From Stutzerimonas stutzeri (GTDB lineage Bacteria; Pseudomonadota; Gammaproteobacteria; Pseudomonadales; Pseudomonadaceae): 64,000 nucleotides of DNA. Where the stretch lies: positions 3,044,660 through 3,108,659 of the forward strand of contig NZ_CP007441.1 in NCBI RefSeq assembly GCF_000590475.1, written 5' to 3'. Shown one piece after another: positions 16,028 through 24,463 of this stretch; positions within the stretch are counted from its first letter, which is position 1; the number at the start of each line of letters is the position of its first letter. The notes beneath the pieces were generated by a model. The model did no database searches. It was not told the origin of the DNA and was given only the letters and a program-made list of their open reading frames with translations. The translations under genes and the position numbers were made by a program.

Positions 16028-17304
16028 CCGACCTTCCGTGAAGAACCACCGTTGTACAGACCGGAGAACACGTCGGCCATGGTTTCCTCGCTGGGAGTCT
16101 CCTCCGATTGCAGACTCACTGCCCGGCTAACCAGTTGATGGCTGCGCGGCAGATGCAGATCCTCGGGGATGCGCGGCCCATCGGCAAGGTAGGCGATGGG
16201 CAGATGTTGGCTGATGGTAAGACCGAGCACATCGCCCAGGCTTCCGGCTTCATCCAGTTTAGTCAGAATGCAGCCCGCCAGCCCGCAGCGGCGGTAATTG
16301 TGCCAGGTCGCCTTGAGAACCTGGCTCTGGCTCGTGGCGGGCAGCACCAGATAGTTCTTTGATTTGACGCCGCGGTCGGCCAGCGCCTCGAGCTGAGCGC
16401 GCATCATCGGATCATTCGCCGGCAGGCCAGCGGTGTCGATGAGAATCAGACGCTTGCGCGCCATCGGCGCAAGCGTTTTGCTCAACGGCTGCGTAGGGTC
16501 AACCTGAATGACCGGGACGTCGAGAATGCGACCCAAGGTCTTCAGTTGCTCCTGCGCACCGATGCGAAAGTTGTCCATACTCGCCAGCGCAATGCTCTGC
16601 GCGCCGTGCTTGAGCACATACCGCGCCGCGAGCTTGGCCAGCGTCGTGGTCTTGCCGGCACCGGCCGGACCTACCAACGAAATGATTCCACCCTCTTCCA
16701 GCGGCTCGACCTTGGTCACCTTGATCGCTTGCGCCAGGTGCGCCAGTACCATGCGCCAGGCCTGGCGCGGCTCGGACACTGCCGAAACCTTGTCCAGCAA
16801 CGCGCGCGACAGCTCGGCGGGCAGGCCGATGCGCTGCAACCGGCGCCAGAGGCTGGCCTGTTGGGGGCGACGGTTCTGCTCTTGTCCCCAGGCGATCGAA
16901 CCGAGCTGCATTTCGATCAGCTCACGCAGCCCCTGCAGTTCGGACTGCATGGCTTCCATCGCTCGCGAGTCGGCAGCTGCCGGAGCGGCAACAGGCTTGG
17001 GCTGAGCGATTGCGGCAGGCTTCTCGTCAAGCAGTTGACGATCCTTGCTCGGCTGGGCGCGCGACGGTGCGCTCAGCTCGGCATGGGCGTCAGCGATCCG
17101 CGCCTGGGTTTTGCGCAGCTCGGCTTCAAGCGCCGGGTTTGGCTGCTTGGGCGCGGTATCCATCGGGTAATCAAGCACAGCGGTCAGCTCGACGCCGCCA
17201 GCAACACGACGGTTGCCCGTGATCACGGCGTCAGCGCCCAGCTCGTCACGAATCATCTTCATGGCGATACGCATGTCGGCTGCGAAGAAACGTTTGACCT
17301 GCAT
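16024..17304 (-). CDS. flhF: Polar flagellum GTPase FlhF
   Basis: 426-aa SRP-type GTPase that marks the cell pole for flagellar assembly. The N-terminal B domain begins MQVKRFFAADMRIAMKMI, followed by an Ala/Pro/Gln-rich linker (about 90-150). The NG domain has the G1 loop LVGPAGAGKTTTLAKLAA, the G3 DTAGL and TKLDEAGSLGDVLGL. It is transcribed with flhA (15 bp upstream). The stop overlaps a short ORF leading to fleN. Confidence 0.96.
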   Translation of the reverse strand: MQVKRFFAADMRIAMKMIRDELGADAVITGNRRVAGGVELTAVLDYPMDTAPKQPNPALEAELRKTQARIADAHAELSAPSRAQPSKDRQLLDEKPAAIAQPKPVAAPAAADSRAMEAMQSELQGLRELIEMQLGSIAWGQEQNRRPQQASLWRRLQRIGLPAELSRALLDKVSAVSEPRQAWRMVLAHLAQAIKVTKVEPLEEGGIISLVGPAGAGKTTTLAKLAARYVLKHGAQSIALASMDNFRIGAQEQLKTLGRILDVPVIQVDPTQPLSKTLAPMARKRLILIDTAGLPANDPMMRAQLEALADRGVKSKNYLVLPATSQSQVLKATWHNYRRCGLAGCILTKLDEAGSLGDVLGLTISQHLPIAYLADGPRIPEDLHLPRSHQLVSRAVSLQSEETPSEETMADVFSGLYNGGSSRKVG

Positions 17305-17319
17305 GGCCTTTACCCTCGG

Positions 17320-19440
17320 TTAATTCTGACCCACCGTCGATACGATGGTGACCTGCTTGTTATCCGGTATTTCCTGATAGGCCAGGACATGAATGTTCGG
17401 TACGGCGAGTCGAGCGAATCGCGACAACATTGCGCGGACCGGACCTGCCACCAGCAGAATCGCCGGCTTACCCATCATTTCTTGACGCTGTGCCGCATCT
17501 ACCAGGGAACGTTGCAACTTTTCGGCCATTCCCGGCTCGAGGAGAATGCCATCTTCCGATCCTTGTCCTGCCTTCTGAAGACTATTGAGCAATATCTGTT
17601 CCAACCTTGGCTCAAGCGTGATGACAGGTAGCTGCGGCTCAAGCCCCACAACGTTTTGCACGATTGCGCGGGACAGCGCGACACGCACCGCAGCGACCAT
17701 CGCGGCGGGATCTTGACTCTTGACCGCGACGTTGGCGATGGCCTCGGCAATGGTTCGGATGTCACGAACAGGCACCTGCTCTTGCAGCAAGGCCTGTAGC
17801 ACCTTCAGCAACGTGGACAGAGAGATCATCCCCGGCACCAGCTCTTCGGCAAGCTTCGGCGAGCTCTTGGCCAGCAGTTGCATCAGTTGCTGAACTTCCT
17901 CATGGCCGAGCAGCTCATGGGCGTGCTTGTGCAGCACCTGGTTGAGGTGCGTCGCTACCACGGTACTTGCGTCCACCACCGTATAACCAAGGGACTGGGC
18001 TTGATCGCGCTGGCTGGCCTCGATCCATACAGCCTCCAAGCCGAACGCCGGATCCTTGGCGGCGATTCCGTTGAGCGGGCCGAATACTTGTCCCGGGTTG
18101 ATCGCCAGGTCGCGATCGGGATACACCTCGGCTTCGGCCAGGCTCACGCCCATCAGCGTCAAGCGATAGGCGTTTGGCAACAGGTCGAGGTTGTCGCGGA
18201 TGTGTACCGATGGCATCAGGAAGCCGAGGTCTTGCGACAACTTCTTACGCACGCCCTTGATCCGCGCCAGCAGCTGTCCACCCTGATTGCGATCGACCAG
18301 CGGGATCAACCGATAGCCAACTTCCAGGCCGACCATATCCACCGGTGTCACATCGTCCCAACCCAGTTCCTTGGTTTCAGCGGTGCGCTGCGCCGGCAGC
18401 ATTTCCTGCTGCTTCTGGACTTCTTGCTCGGCCTGCTGCTTGACCTGCTTCTGGCGATGCCAGATCCAGTAAGCGCCACCTGCGGCGACCGCACCAAGCC
18501 CGAGGAACGACATGTGCGGCATGCCGGGCACCAGACCCATGGCGATCATGATGGCGGCGGAAACGGCCAGCGCCTTGGGCGAAGCGAACATCTGCCGGTT
18601 GACCTGCTGCCCCATGTCCTCGGAACTGGTTACGCGGGTCACCATGATGGCGGCGGAGGTCGACAGCAGCAGCGAAGGAATCTGCGCCACGAGGCCGTCA
18701 CCAATGGTCAGCAGGGCGTACACCTGGCCCGCCTCGCTGAAGCTCATACCGTGTTGCGCCATACCAATGGCGACACCACCGATGAGGTTGATGAACAGGA
18801 TCAGCAGACCAGCAATGGCGTCACCGCGGACAAATTTGCTCGCACCGTCCATCGAGCCGTAGAAGTCAGCCTCCGAGGCCACTTCGACACGACGGATCTT
18901 GGCTTCGGCCTGATCGATAAGACCCGCGTTGAGGTCGGCGTCAATTGCCATCTGTTTGCCGGGCATCGCATCCAGGGTGAAGCGCGCACTGACTTCCGAA
19001 ATCCGCCCGGCACCCTTGGTGACAACAACGAAGTTGATGATCATCAGGATTGCGAAAACGACGATACCAACGACGTAGTTACCGCCGATCACCACGTTGC
19101 CGAACGCCTCGATGACGTGACCGGCTGCTGATCCACCGTCGTGACCATGGATCAGCACCACGCGCGTCGACGCTACGTTCAATGCCAAGCGCATCAACGT
19201 AGCGACCAGCAGGATCGTCGGGAACACCGCGAAATCCAGTGGCCGCAGCGCATAGACGCTGACCAGCAGGACGACGATCGACAAGGCGATGTTGAAGGTG
19301 AACAGCAGGTCCAACAGGAACGGCGGCACCGACAGCATCATCATGCCCATCATCACGAGCAACAGCAGCGGCACGCCCAGGTTGCCGCGTCCCGCACCGG
19401 TCAGGCCGTTTCGAATATTGATGAGTTGCGTGCGATCCAC
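17320..19440 (-). CDS. flhA: Flagellar export gate protein FlhA
   Basis: 706 aa. Seven to eight N-terminal membrane helices span about 20-330, with the conserved cytoplasmic loop GAGRISEVSARFTLDAMPGK (FHIPEP family). A large soluble C-terminal domain binds export chaperones. It forms the nonameric ring of the flagellar type III export apparatus. It is first gene of a flhA-flhF-fleN-fliA unit, with a sigma-54 site 60-75 bp upstream. Confidence 0.97.
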   Translation of the reverse strand: MDRTQLINIRNGLTGAGRGNLGVPLLLLVMMGMMMLSVPPFLLDLLFTFNIALSIVVLLVSVYALRPLDFAVFPTILLVATLMRLALNVASTRVVLIHGHDGGSAAGHVIEAFGNVVIGGNYVVGIVVFAILMIINFVVVTKGAGRISEVSARFTLDAMPGKQMAIDADLNAGLIDQAEAKIRRVEVASEADFYGSMDGASKFVRGDAIAGLLILFINLIGGVAIGMAQHGMSFSEAGQVYALLTIGDGLVAQIPSLLLSTSAAIMVTRVTSSEDMGQQVNRQMFASPKALAVSAAIMIAMGLVPGMPHMSFLGLGAVAAGGAYWIWHRQKQVKQQAEQEVQKQQEMLPAQRTAETKELGWDDVTPVDMVGLEVGYRLIPLVDRNQGGQLLARIKGVRKKLSQDLGFLMPSVHIRDNLDLLPNAYRLTLMGVSLAEAEVYPDRDLAINPGQVFGPLNGIAAKDPAFGLEAVWIEASQRDQAQSLGYTVVDASTVVATHLNQVLHKHAHELLGHEEVQQLMQLLAKSSPKLAEELVPGMISLSTLLKVLQALLQEQVPVRDIRTIAEAIANVAVKSQDPAAMVAAVRVALSRAIVQNVVGLEPQLPVITLEPRLEQILLNSLQKAGQGSEDGILLEPGMAEKLQRSLVDAAQRQEMMGKPAILLVAGPVRAMLSRFARLAVPNIHVLAYQEIPDNKQVTIVSTVGQN

Positions 19441-19500
19441 GTAGACCCCGTCAGAACAGAACCAAAGAATTGACGCAAAAACGCGTCCTGTCCGGGCTAT

Positions 19501-19516
19501 AGCAAGAAGGGGTCCA
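19501..19516 (-). promoter_or_regulatory. Sigma-54 promoter of flhA operon
   Basis: Minus-strand read TGGACCCCTTCTTGCT. GG and GC are 10 bases apart and the -12 element is TTGCT. It lies 60-75 bp upstream of the flhA ATG. FleQ/RpoN control of flhA is established in Pseudomonas. Confidence 0.75.
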
Positions 19517-19661
19517 ACTTCGTCGTAGGCTTACATCTGCCGAGCCAGACGCTTGCGGGCAAGGCAGCGTTCGAACCGACCGGGCGCGGGGCAGTCTCAC
19601 GGGGAGCATTGTCGGCGCGACACCATCGCACGACACCCCTGACGGCTACGGCCGTCGCAGA

Positions 19662-19677
19662 AAAACTCAGGAGTTTT
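19662..19677 (+). promoter_or_regulatory. Inverted repeat covering the sodC ribosome site
   Basis: AAAACTC-AG-GAGTTTT surrounds the AGGAG ribosome-binding site immediately before the sodC ATG at 19681. The loop would be tight (four bases if the inner C-G pair opens). It could lower translation initiation, or it may be chance. Confidence 0.3.
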
Positions 19678-19680
19678 GCC

Positions 19681-20202
19681 ATGAAACAGTGGATCATCGC
19701 GGCCCTGGCCGGCTGCACGGCCATGAGCCTACAAGCAGAAACCCTCAGCGTGCCGATGAAGGCGGTAACAGCCAAAGGTGTTGGCGAGTCCGTCGGTACC
19801 GTCAAGATCGAGAGCAGCCCGTACGGACTGGTATTCCGCCCCGAGCTGTCCGGCCTCGATTCCGGGGCGCATGGCTTCCATATTCACGCCAAGGGCAGTT
19901 GTGATCCGGCAGACAAGGACGGCGAAACCATTGCTGCAGGCGCTGCCGGAGGCCATTGGGATCCGAAGAATGCGGGCAAGCATGGCGAGCCCTGGGGTGA
20001 AGGCCATATGGGCGATCTTCCGGCGCTGATGGTCGATGGCGAAGGCCATGCCAACCAACCGGTTCTGGCACCCCGCCTGAAAAGCCTCGGCGACATCAAG
20101 GGCCTGGCGTTGATGGTTCACAAAGGCGGTGACAACCATTCCGACCATCCACAGCCGCTCGGTGGCGGGGGCGCCCGGGTTGCGTGCGGGCTGATCGAAT
20201 AA
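19681..20202 (+). CDS. sodC: Periplasmic Cu/Zn superoxide dismutase
   Basis: 173 aa. The N-terminal signal MKQWIIAALAGCTAMSLQAE precedes the Cu/Zn-SOD fold. Metal ligands are HGFHIHAKGSC, GGHWDP, HGEPWGEGHMGDLPAL and the terminal HSDHPQPLGGGGARVACG. It detoxifies superoxide in the periplasm. An LAGC sequence at residues 9-12 could be a short lipobox; a signal peptidase I site after LQA is the other reading. The ATG at 19681 has AGGAG at good spacing. It interrupts the flagellar cluster between flhA and flhB on the opposite strand. Confidence 0.95.
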   Translation: MKQWIIAALAGCTAMSLQAETLSVPMKAVTAKGVGESVGTVKIESSPYGLVFRPELSGLDSGAHGFHIHAKGSCDPADKDGETIAAGAAGGHWDPKNAGKHGEPWGEGHMGDLPALMVDGEGHANQPVLAPRLKSLGDIKGLALMVHKGGDNHSDHPQPLGGGGARVACGLIE

Positions 20203-20267
20203 AGCGGCTAGAGGCTGGAAGCGAAAAGTCGAAGCTCTAGCGCATGCCCGTTTTGCTTAGCTGCAGC

Positions 20268-20290
20268 AGCAGCTTGAGCTAGAAGCTGCT
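20268..20290 (-). terminator. Hairpin between convergent flhB and sodC
   Basis: Perfect 8-bp inverted repeat AGCAGCTT ... AAGCTGCT with a 7-base loop, directly after the flhB stop (20292) and about 65 bp after the sodC stop. No clear U-run on either side, so it may be a weak or Rho-assisted end. Confidence 0.35.
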
Positions 20291-20291
20291 C

Positions 20292-21428
20292 TTATTCGTC
20301 TCGGCGCAGATCCGGTGGAATCGGCAGGTTGCTCAGCGGATCTGGCCGTTTACCCTTGCCGGAGCGGTACTGGCGTAGCTGGTAAACGTACGCCAGTACC
20401 TGTGCCACCGCCAGGTAGAGCCCCGCCGGGATCTCGTGATCGAGCTCGGTGGAGTAATACACCGCCCGCGCCAGTGCCGGGGATTCGAGGACAGTCACCT
20501 TGTGCTCGTTGGCAATCTCACGGATCTTCAGCGCGACGAAGTCGCCGCCCTTGGCCACCAGCATCGGCGCACCACCCTTGGTGCCGTCATATTTCAACGC
20601 CACGGCAAAGTGGGTCGGGTTGGTGATGACCACATCGGCTTCCGGAACCGCCTGCATCATCCTTCGCTGAGCGGCATCGCGCTGCAACTGGCGGATCTTG
20701 GCCTTGACCTCGGGTTTCCCCTCGCTGTCCTTGTATTCATCGCGCACTTCCTGCTTGGTCATCATCAGCTTCTGTTTGTTATCCCAGAGCTGGAATGGCA
20801 CATCCACCGCCGCAATCAGGATCAGCCCACAGGCCATCCACAGTGCGCACCAGCCCACCACCTCGACGCTGTGCATGATGGCGAGATCCAGAGGCTGCTT
20901 GGCGATGGACAGCAGGTCGTCCTGATAGGCGCTGAGCACCGCCAACGCTACTAACAGCACAACCAGAAATTTGGCCAGCGCCTTCAACAACTCCACCAAC
21001 GCTTTGGTCGAGAACATCCGCTTCAAGCCGGGACCAGGGTTCATCCTGCTGAACTGAGGCGCCATGGTTTTGCCTGAAAAGAGCCAGCCGCCTAGCGAAA
21101 TCGGCCCGATGATCGAGACGACCATTAGCACGATGAGCAAGGGCATGACGGCTTCGAGCGCGATCATCCCGCTGTTCATCAGCAGTCGCACCATGGCGCC
21201 CTCGTCCAACAGGGTTTCACGGCTGAGCTCGAAACTGCCCTGCATCATGGCCATCAGGCTGCCCGCCAGGCCGCCACCAGACGCCAGCAACCCACCAATT
21301 CCGCCTAGCGTTACGGCTACCGTACTCAGCTCTTTGGAGCGGGCAATCTGCCCCTTCTCTCGCGACTCCCGGACGCGTTTGTCCGTGGGTTCCTCGCTTT
21401 TGTCGGCACCGCTTTCGCTCTCAGCCAT
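20292..21428 (-). CDS. flhB: Flagellar export switch protein FlhB
   Basis: 378 aa. Four membrane helices in the N-terminal half are followed by a cytoplasmic domain with the autocleavage motif NPTH at about residues 270-273 (VVITNPTHFAVAL). It controls the change from rod/hook to filament export together with FliK. It is the last gene of the fliLMNOPQR-flhB unit. Its C-terminal part is the region mimicked by the small protein at 4290-4613. Confidence 0.97.
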   Translation of the reverse strand: MAESESGADKSEEPTDKRVRESREKGQIARSKELSTVAVTLGGIGGLLASGGGLAGSLMAMMQGSFELSRETLLDEGAMVRLLMNSGMIALEAVMPLLIVLMVVSIIGPISLGGWLFSGKTMAPQFSRMNPGPGLKRMFSTKALVELLKALAKFLVVLLVALAVLSAYQDDLLSIAKQPLDLAIMHSVEVVGWCALWMACGLILIAAVDVPFQLWDNKQKLMMTKQEVRDEYKDSEGKPEVKAKIRQLQRDAAQRRMMQAVPEADVVITNPTHFAVALKYDGTKGGAPMLVAKGGDFVALKIREIANEHKVTVLESPALARAVYYSTELDHEIPAGLYLAVAQVLAYVYQLRQYRSGKGKRPDPLSNLPIPPDLRRDE

Positions 21429-21464
21429 AACAGGCCTCCGGCAGCTGTGAAGAAGGGATGCGCA

Positions 21465-22244
21465 TCAGCGTAGCCCGATCAGTTCGCGAAGCATCGCCAG
21501 GGCTTCGCTGACAAAGGTCTGGTACTGGGCAAGGATGTCGGCCATGCCGATCCACACGATGATCAGGCCCAGCACGAGAGTCAGTGGAAAGCCAATCGAG
21601 AAGATGTTGAGCTGGGGCGCCGCGCGCGTCATCAGACCGAACGCGATGTTCACCACCAACAGCGCCGTGATTGCTGGCAGCACCAACAGCAGGCCGGCAC
21701 CCAAAACCCAGCCCAGTTTTCCGGCGATTTCCCAGAAGTGGTTGGTGCCCACCAGCCAGCCGCCGATCGGCAAAGTCACAAAACTTTCGGTGAGAATCTC
21801 CAGCACAACCAGATGGCCATTCATGGAGAAGAACAGCAAGATGACCAGCATGTTGAAGAACTGCCCGATCACCGGCACGGAGACACCGTTCGCCGGATCG
21901 ATCATCGATGCGAAGCCCAGGCCCATCTGCATGGCCAGCATCTGCCCTGACACGATGAATACCTGAAAGAAAAGCTGCAGCACGAAACCCAGCATTACGC
22001 CGACCAGGATCTGTTCAGCGATAAGAACCAGCGCTTGCGCACTCAACGCATCAACCAATGGAACCGGGGGCAACGCTGGCACCAGCACCACCGAAATGGC
22101 GACCGCCAGGTACAGCCGCACTCGCATCGGCACCAGCTGGGTTCCGATGATTGGCATGCTCATCAGCAGCGCAGCAATGCGAAACAAGGGCAATAGAAAC
22201 TGCCCAACCCATGCGCCGATTTGCGCATCGCTGAGCTCAAGCAT
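21465..22244 (-). CDS. fliR: Flagellar export protein FliR
   Basis: 259-aa membrane protein of the export gate core (FliPQR), with about six helices. It begins MLELSDAQIGAWVGQFLLPLFRIAALLMSMP and includes the conserved FASMIDPANGVSVPVIGQFF region. The second of two adjacent ATGs was chosen. It sits between fliQ and flhB, as usual. Confidence 0.96.
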   Translation of the reverse strand: MLELSDAQIGAWVGQFLLPLFRIAALLMSMPIIGTQLVPMRVRLYLAVAISVVLVPALPPVPLVDALSAQALVLIAEQILVGVMLGFVLQLFFQVFIVSGQMLAMQMGLGFASMIDPANGVSVPVIGQFFNMLVILLFFSMNGHLVVLEILTESFVTLPIGGWLVGTNHFWEIAGKLGWVLGAGLLLVLPAITALLVVNIAFGLMTRAAPQLNIFSIGFPLTLVLGLIIVWIGMADILAQYQTFVSEALAMLRELIGLR

Positions 22245-22280
22245 CAACGCGCGCCTTGCCAGAGCCCCTGCTCATCACCG

Positions 22281-22550
22281 CTACCCGATAATCAACGGAA
22301 TGTTCTGGATCAGGCCCTGGGTGTACTCCATGAGCTCTCGGACCAACCAGGGGCCTGCCCAGATCAGCGTCACCAGCATAACCAGCAGGCGAGGCAAAAA
22401 ACTCAGGGTCTGTTCGTTGATCTGGGTGGCTGCCTGGAACATGGCCACGACGAGACCCACCAGCAGGCTGGGCACGACCAGCACACCAACGATCATGGCC
22501 GTCATCCAGAGGGCCTCGCGAAAAATATCGACCGCGACTTCAGGCGTCAT
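22281..22550 (-). CDS. fliQ: Flagellar export protein FliQ
   Basis: 89-aa, two-helix membrane subunit of the FliPQR export gate. It begins MTPEVAVDIFREALWMTAMI and has TQINEQTLSFLPRLL between the helices. It is separated from fliP by about 211 bp, an unusually large gap for these genes. Confidence 0.96.
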   Translation of the reverse strand: MTPEVAVDIFREALWMTAMIVGVLVVPSLLVGLVVAMFQAATQINEQTLSFLPRLLVMLVTLIWAGPWLVRELMEYTQGLIQNIPLIIG

Positions 22551-22761
22551 GCGAGTTTCTCAAAAGCGTTGACGATCGGCGTGAGCCTGATCGTTGTGTC
22601 CGGCGTTGCCCGCTCAGGCAGCAATTACGCATGACTCCAAGGGTCGACGCCGTTTTCGCGTGGCGCTGCGTTATTGCCCGTTCATCTGGAATGACCAAAC
22701 ATCTCTCCTAATGCCCTGTTTCACGCAACTGCCTTCGGTGCACCGCACAGCGAATGTCAGC

Positions 22762-23538
22762 CTAAAGCGTACCGAAACTGCTTGCGAGCGTGCCGATGAT
22801 CAGCCCCCAGCCATCGACCAGCACGAACAGCATGATTTTGAACGGCAAGGAAATGATAAGTGGCGAGAGCATCATCATGCCCATCGCCATCAGAACGCTG
22901 GCGACCACCATGTCGATGATCAGGAACGGAATGAAGATCATGAAGCCGATCTGGAAAGCGGTTTTCAGCTCCGAAGTCACGAAAGCCGGGACCAGAATCG
23001 TCAGGGGCGCTGCGTCCGGTGTCTGGATGTCAGTCCGTCGCGACAGTCGCACGAACAACTCCAGGTCGCTTTCGCGGGTTTGCGCGAGCATGAAGTTCTT
23101 CAACGGCACCTCAGCCCGTGCGATTGCATCCGGTGCGGATAATTGCTCGTTCAGATAAGGCTGCACCGCCTCATTGTTAATCTGCTCGAACACCGGCGCC
23201 ATAATGAACAGCGTGAGGAAAATCGTCAGGCCGACAAGGATCTGGTTCGACGGCGTCTGTTGCAGGCCCAGGGCCTGACGCAAGATGGAAAAGACGATGA
23301 TGATCCGAGTAAAGCTGGTCATCAGCATGACGAACGCTGGAATGAAGCTCAGCGCCGTCATGATCAGCAGGATTTGCAGGCTGACCGAATACTCCTGCTG
23401 GCCCTGCGCATCGGTACTCAGGGTAATCGCCGGTATCGACAGCGGATTATCGCCCTGCGTGATCAGTCCTGCGGCATCCTGGCCCACCGCAAACGGCGCG
23501 GCGAACACCAACAGGACCGCCAGCAACAATCGAAGCAT
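22762..23538 (-). CDS. fliP: Flagellar export protein FliP
   Basis: 258 aa. An N-terminal signal sequence (MLRLLLAVLLVFAAPFAVGQ) is followed by four helices and the conserved SFTRIIIVFSILRQALGLQQ and FIPFLIIDMVVASVLMAMGM regions. It is a core subunit of the export gate. Its ATG overlaps the fliO stop region, and the next gene fliQ is 211 bp downstream. Confidence 0.96.
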   Translation of the reverse strand: MLRLLLAVLLVFAAPFAVGQDAAGLITQGDNPLSIPAITLSTDAQGQQEYSVSLQILLIMTALSFIPAFVMLMTSFTRIIIVFSILRQALGLQQTPSNQILVGLTIFLTLFIMAPVFEQINNEAVQPYLNEQLSAPDAIARAEVPLKNFMLAQTRESDLELFVRLSRRTDIQTPDAAPLTILVPAFVTSELKTAFQIGFMIFIPFLIIDMVVASVLMAMGMMMLSPLIISLPFKIMLFVLVDGWGLIIGTLASSFGTL

Positions 23539-23957
23539 CAGTGCTTGTCCTTCTGGTCCCTGCCAAGCAGCTCCATCAGGCGCTGGGCAAACTCCGGGTT
23601 GGCCGGCTCGGCATCCGGCAGATGAACCGGCTCTTCAAGCACATGCAGTGGCGTGATACGACCGGCACTCAGGCCGAGCAGCACCTGCTCGCTGCCTACC
23701 TGAACCAGGACCAACCGTTCGCGTGGGCCAAGCGCATGGCTGGAGATCAGCTTGATCGCGTGATTGTTCCGAGGATTGATTTGTTGCATTCGGCGCAGCA
23801 ACCAGGCGAGCAGGAAGATCAGCCCGATTACCAGCAACAGGCCGAGCAGCATCTTGGTCATCTGCGCGCCCATTCCGGTGTTGCTCATGCTCGCGGTGGG
23901 CTCGGCGGCCATCACCGGCAAAGCCAGCAGCAGCGAAAGGAAGGCCAGGATTCGCAT
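23538..23957 (-). CDS. fliO: Flagellar biosynthesis protein FliO
   Basis: 139 aa with an N-terminal signal-like segment (MRILAFLSLLLALPVMAA), one transmembrane helix (MLLGLLLVIGLIFLLAWLLR) and a small cytoplasmic domain with RERLVLVQVGSEQVLLGLS. It assists assembly of the FliP ring. Position between fliN and fliP supports the call. Confidence 0.93.
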   Translation of the reverse strand: MRILAFLSLLLALPVMAAEPTASMSNTGMGAQMTKMLLGLLLVIGLIFLLAWLLRRMQQINPRNNHAIKLISSHALGPRERLVLVQVGSEQVLLGLSAGRITPLHVLEEPVHLPDAEPANPEFAQRLMELLGRDQKDKH

Positions 23958-23958
23958 G

Positions 23959-24426
23959 TCAGCGCAACTTCTTGATGCGTTCGCTCGGACTGATCACGTC
24001 GGTCAGACGGATGCCGAATTTTTCGTTCACCACCACCACCTCGCCGTGGGCGATCAGGGTGCCGTTGACCAGTACGTCCAGCGGCTCGCCCGCGAGCCGG
24101 TCAAGTTCGACCACCGAGCCCTGGTTGAGCTGCAGCAGGTTGCGAATACTGATTTCGGTGCTGCCGACCTCCATCGAGATCGACACCGGGATGTCCAGGA
24201 TCACATCCAGATTAGGGCCATCGAGACCGGCCGGTGCGGCCGCCTTCGGGCTGGTACCGAACTCCTCCAGTGGCGCGCGCGGAGGCGCAGGGGCCGCTGC
24301 CGGCCCCTGATTCAGCAACGCATCGATGTCGTCCTGGTTGGCATCGCCGGCTTCGGCCAACGCCGAGGCCCATTCATCAGCAAGTGCCTGTTCTTCGGCT
24401 GAAGTGTTTTCGTGTTCGTCTGCCAT
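23959..24426 (-). CDS. fliN: Flagellar motor switch protein FliN with FliM-like N-terminal peptide
   Basis: 155 aa. The C-terminal SpoA/FliN domain carries LDVILDIPVSISMEVGSTEI and VVVVNEKFGIRLTDVISP. The longer N-terminus is acidic and contains QDDIDALLNQGP at about residues 32-43, resembling the CheY-binding peptide at the FliM N-terminus. It forms the lower C-ring. The start at 24426 (MADEHENTSAEEQALADEWA) was chosen because the upstream extension is FliM coding sequence in another frame. Confidence 0.95.
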   Translation of the reverse strand: MADEHENTSAEEQALADEWASALAEAGDANQDDIDALLNQGPAAAPAPPRAPLEEFGTSPKAAAPAGLDGPNLDVILDIPVSISMEVGSTEISIRNLLQLNQGSVVELDRLAGEPLDVLVNGTLIAHGEVVVVNEKFGIRLTDVISPSERIKKLR

Positions 24427-24463
24427 CGCTAATCCTCGACCGCTGATAATAGTTAGGAGTGAA

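Noticed and set aside
17878..19131. 417-aa open frame on the plus strand
   Set aside because: Antisense to flhA; composition typical of a shadow frame.
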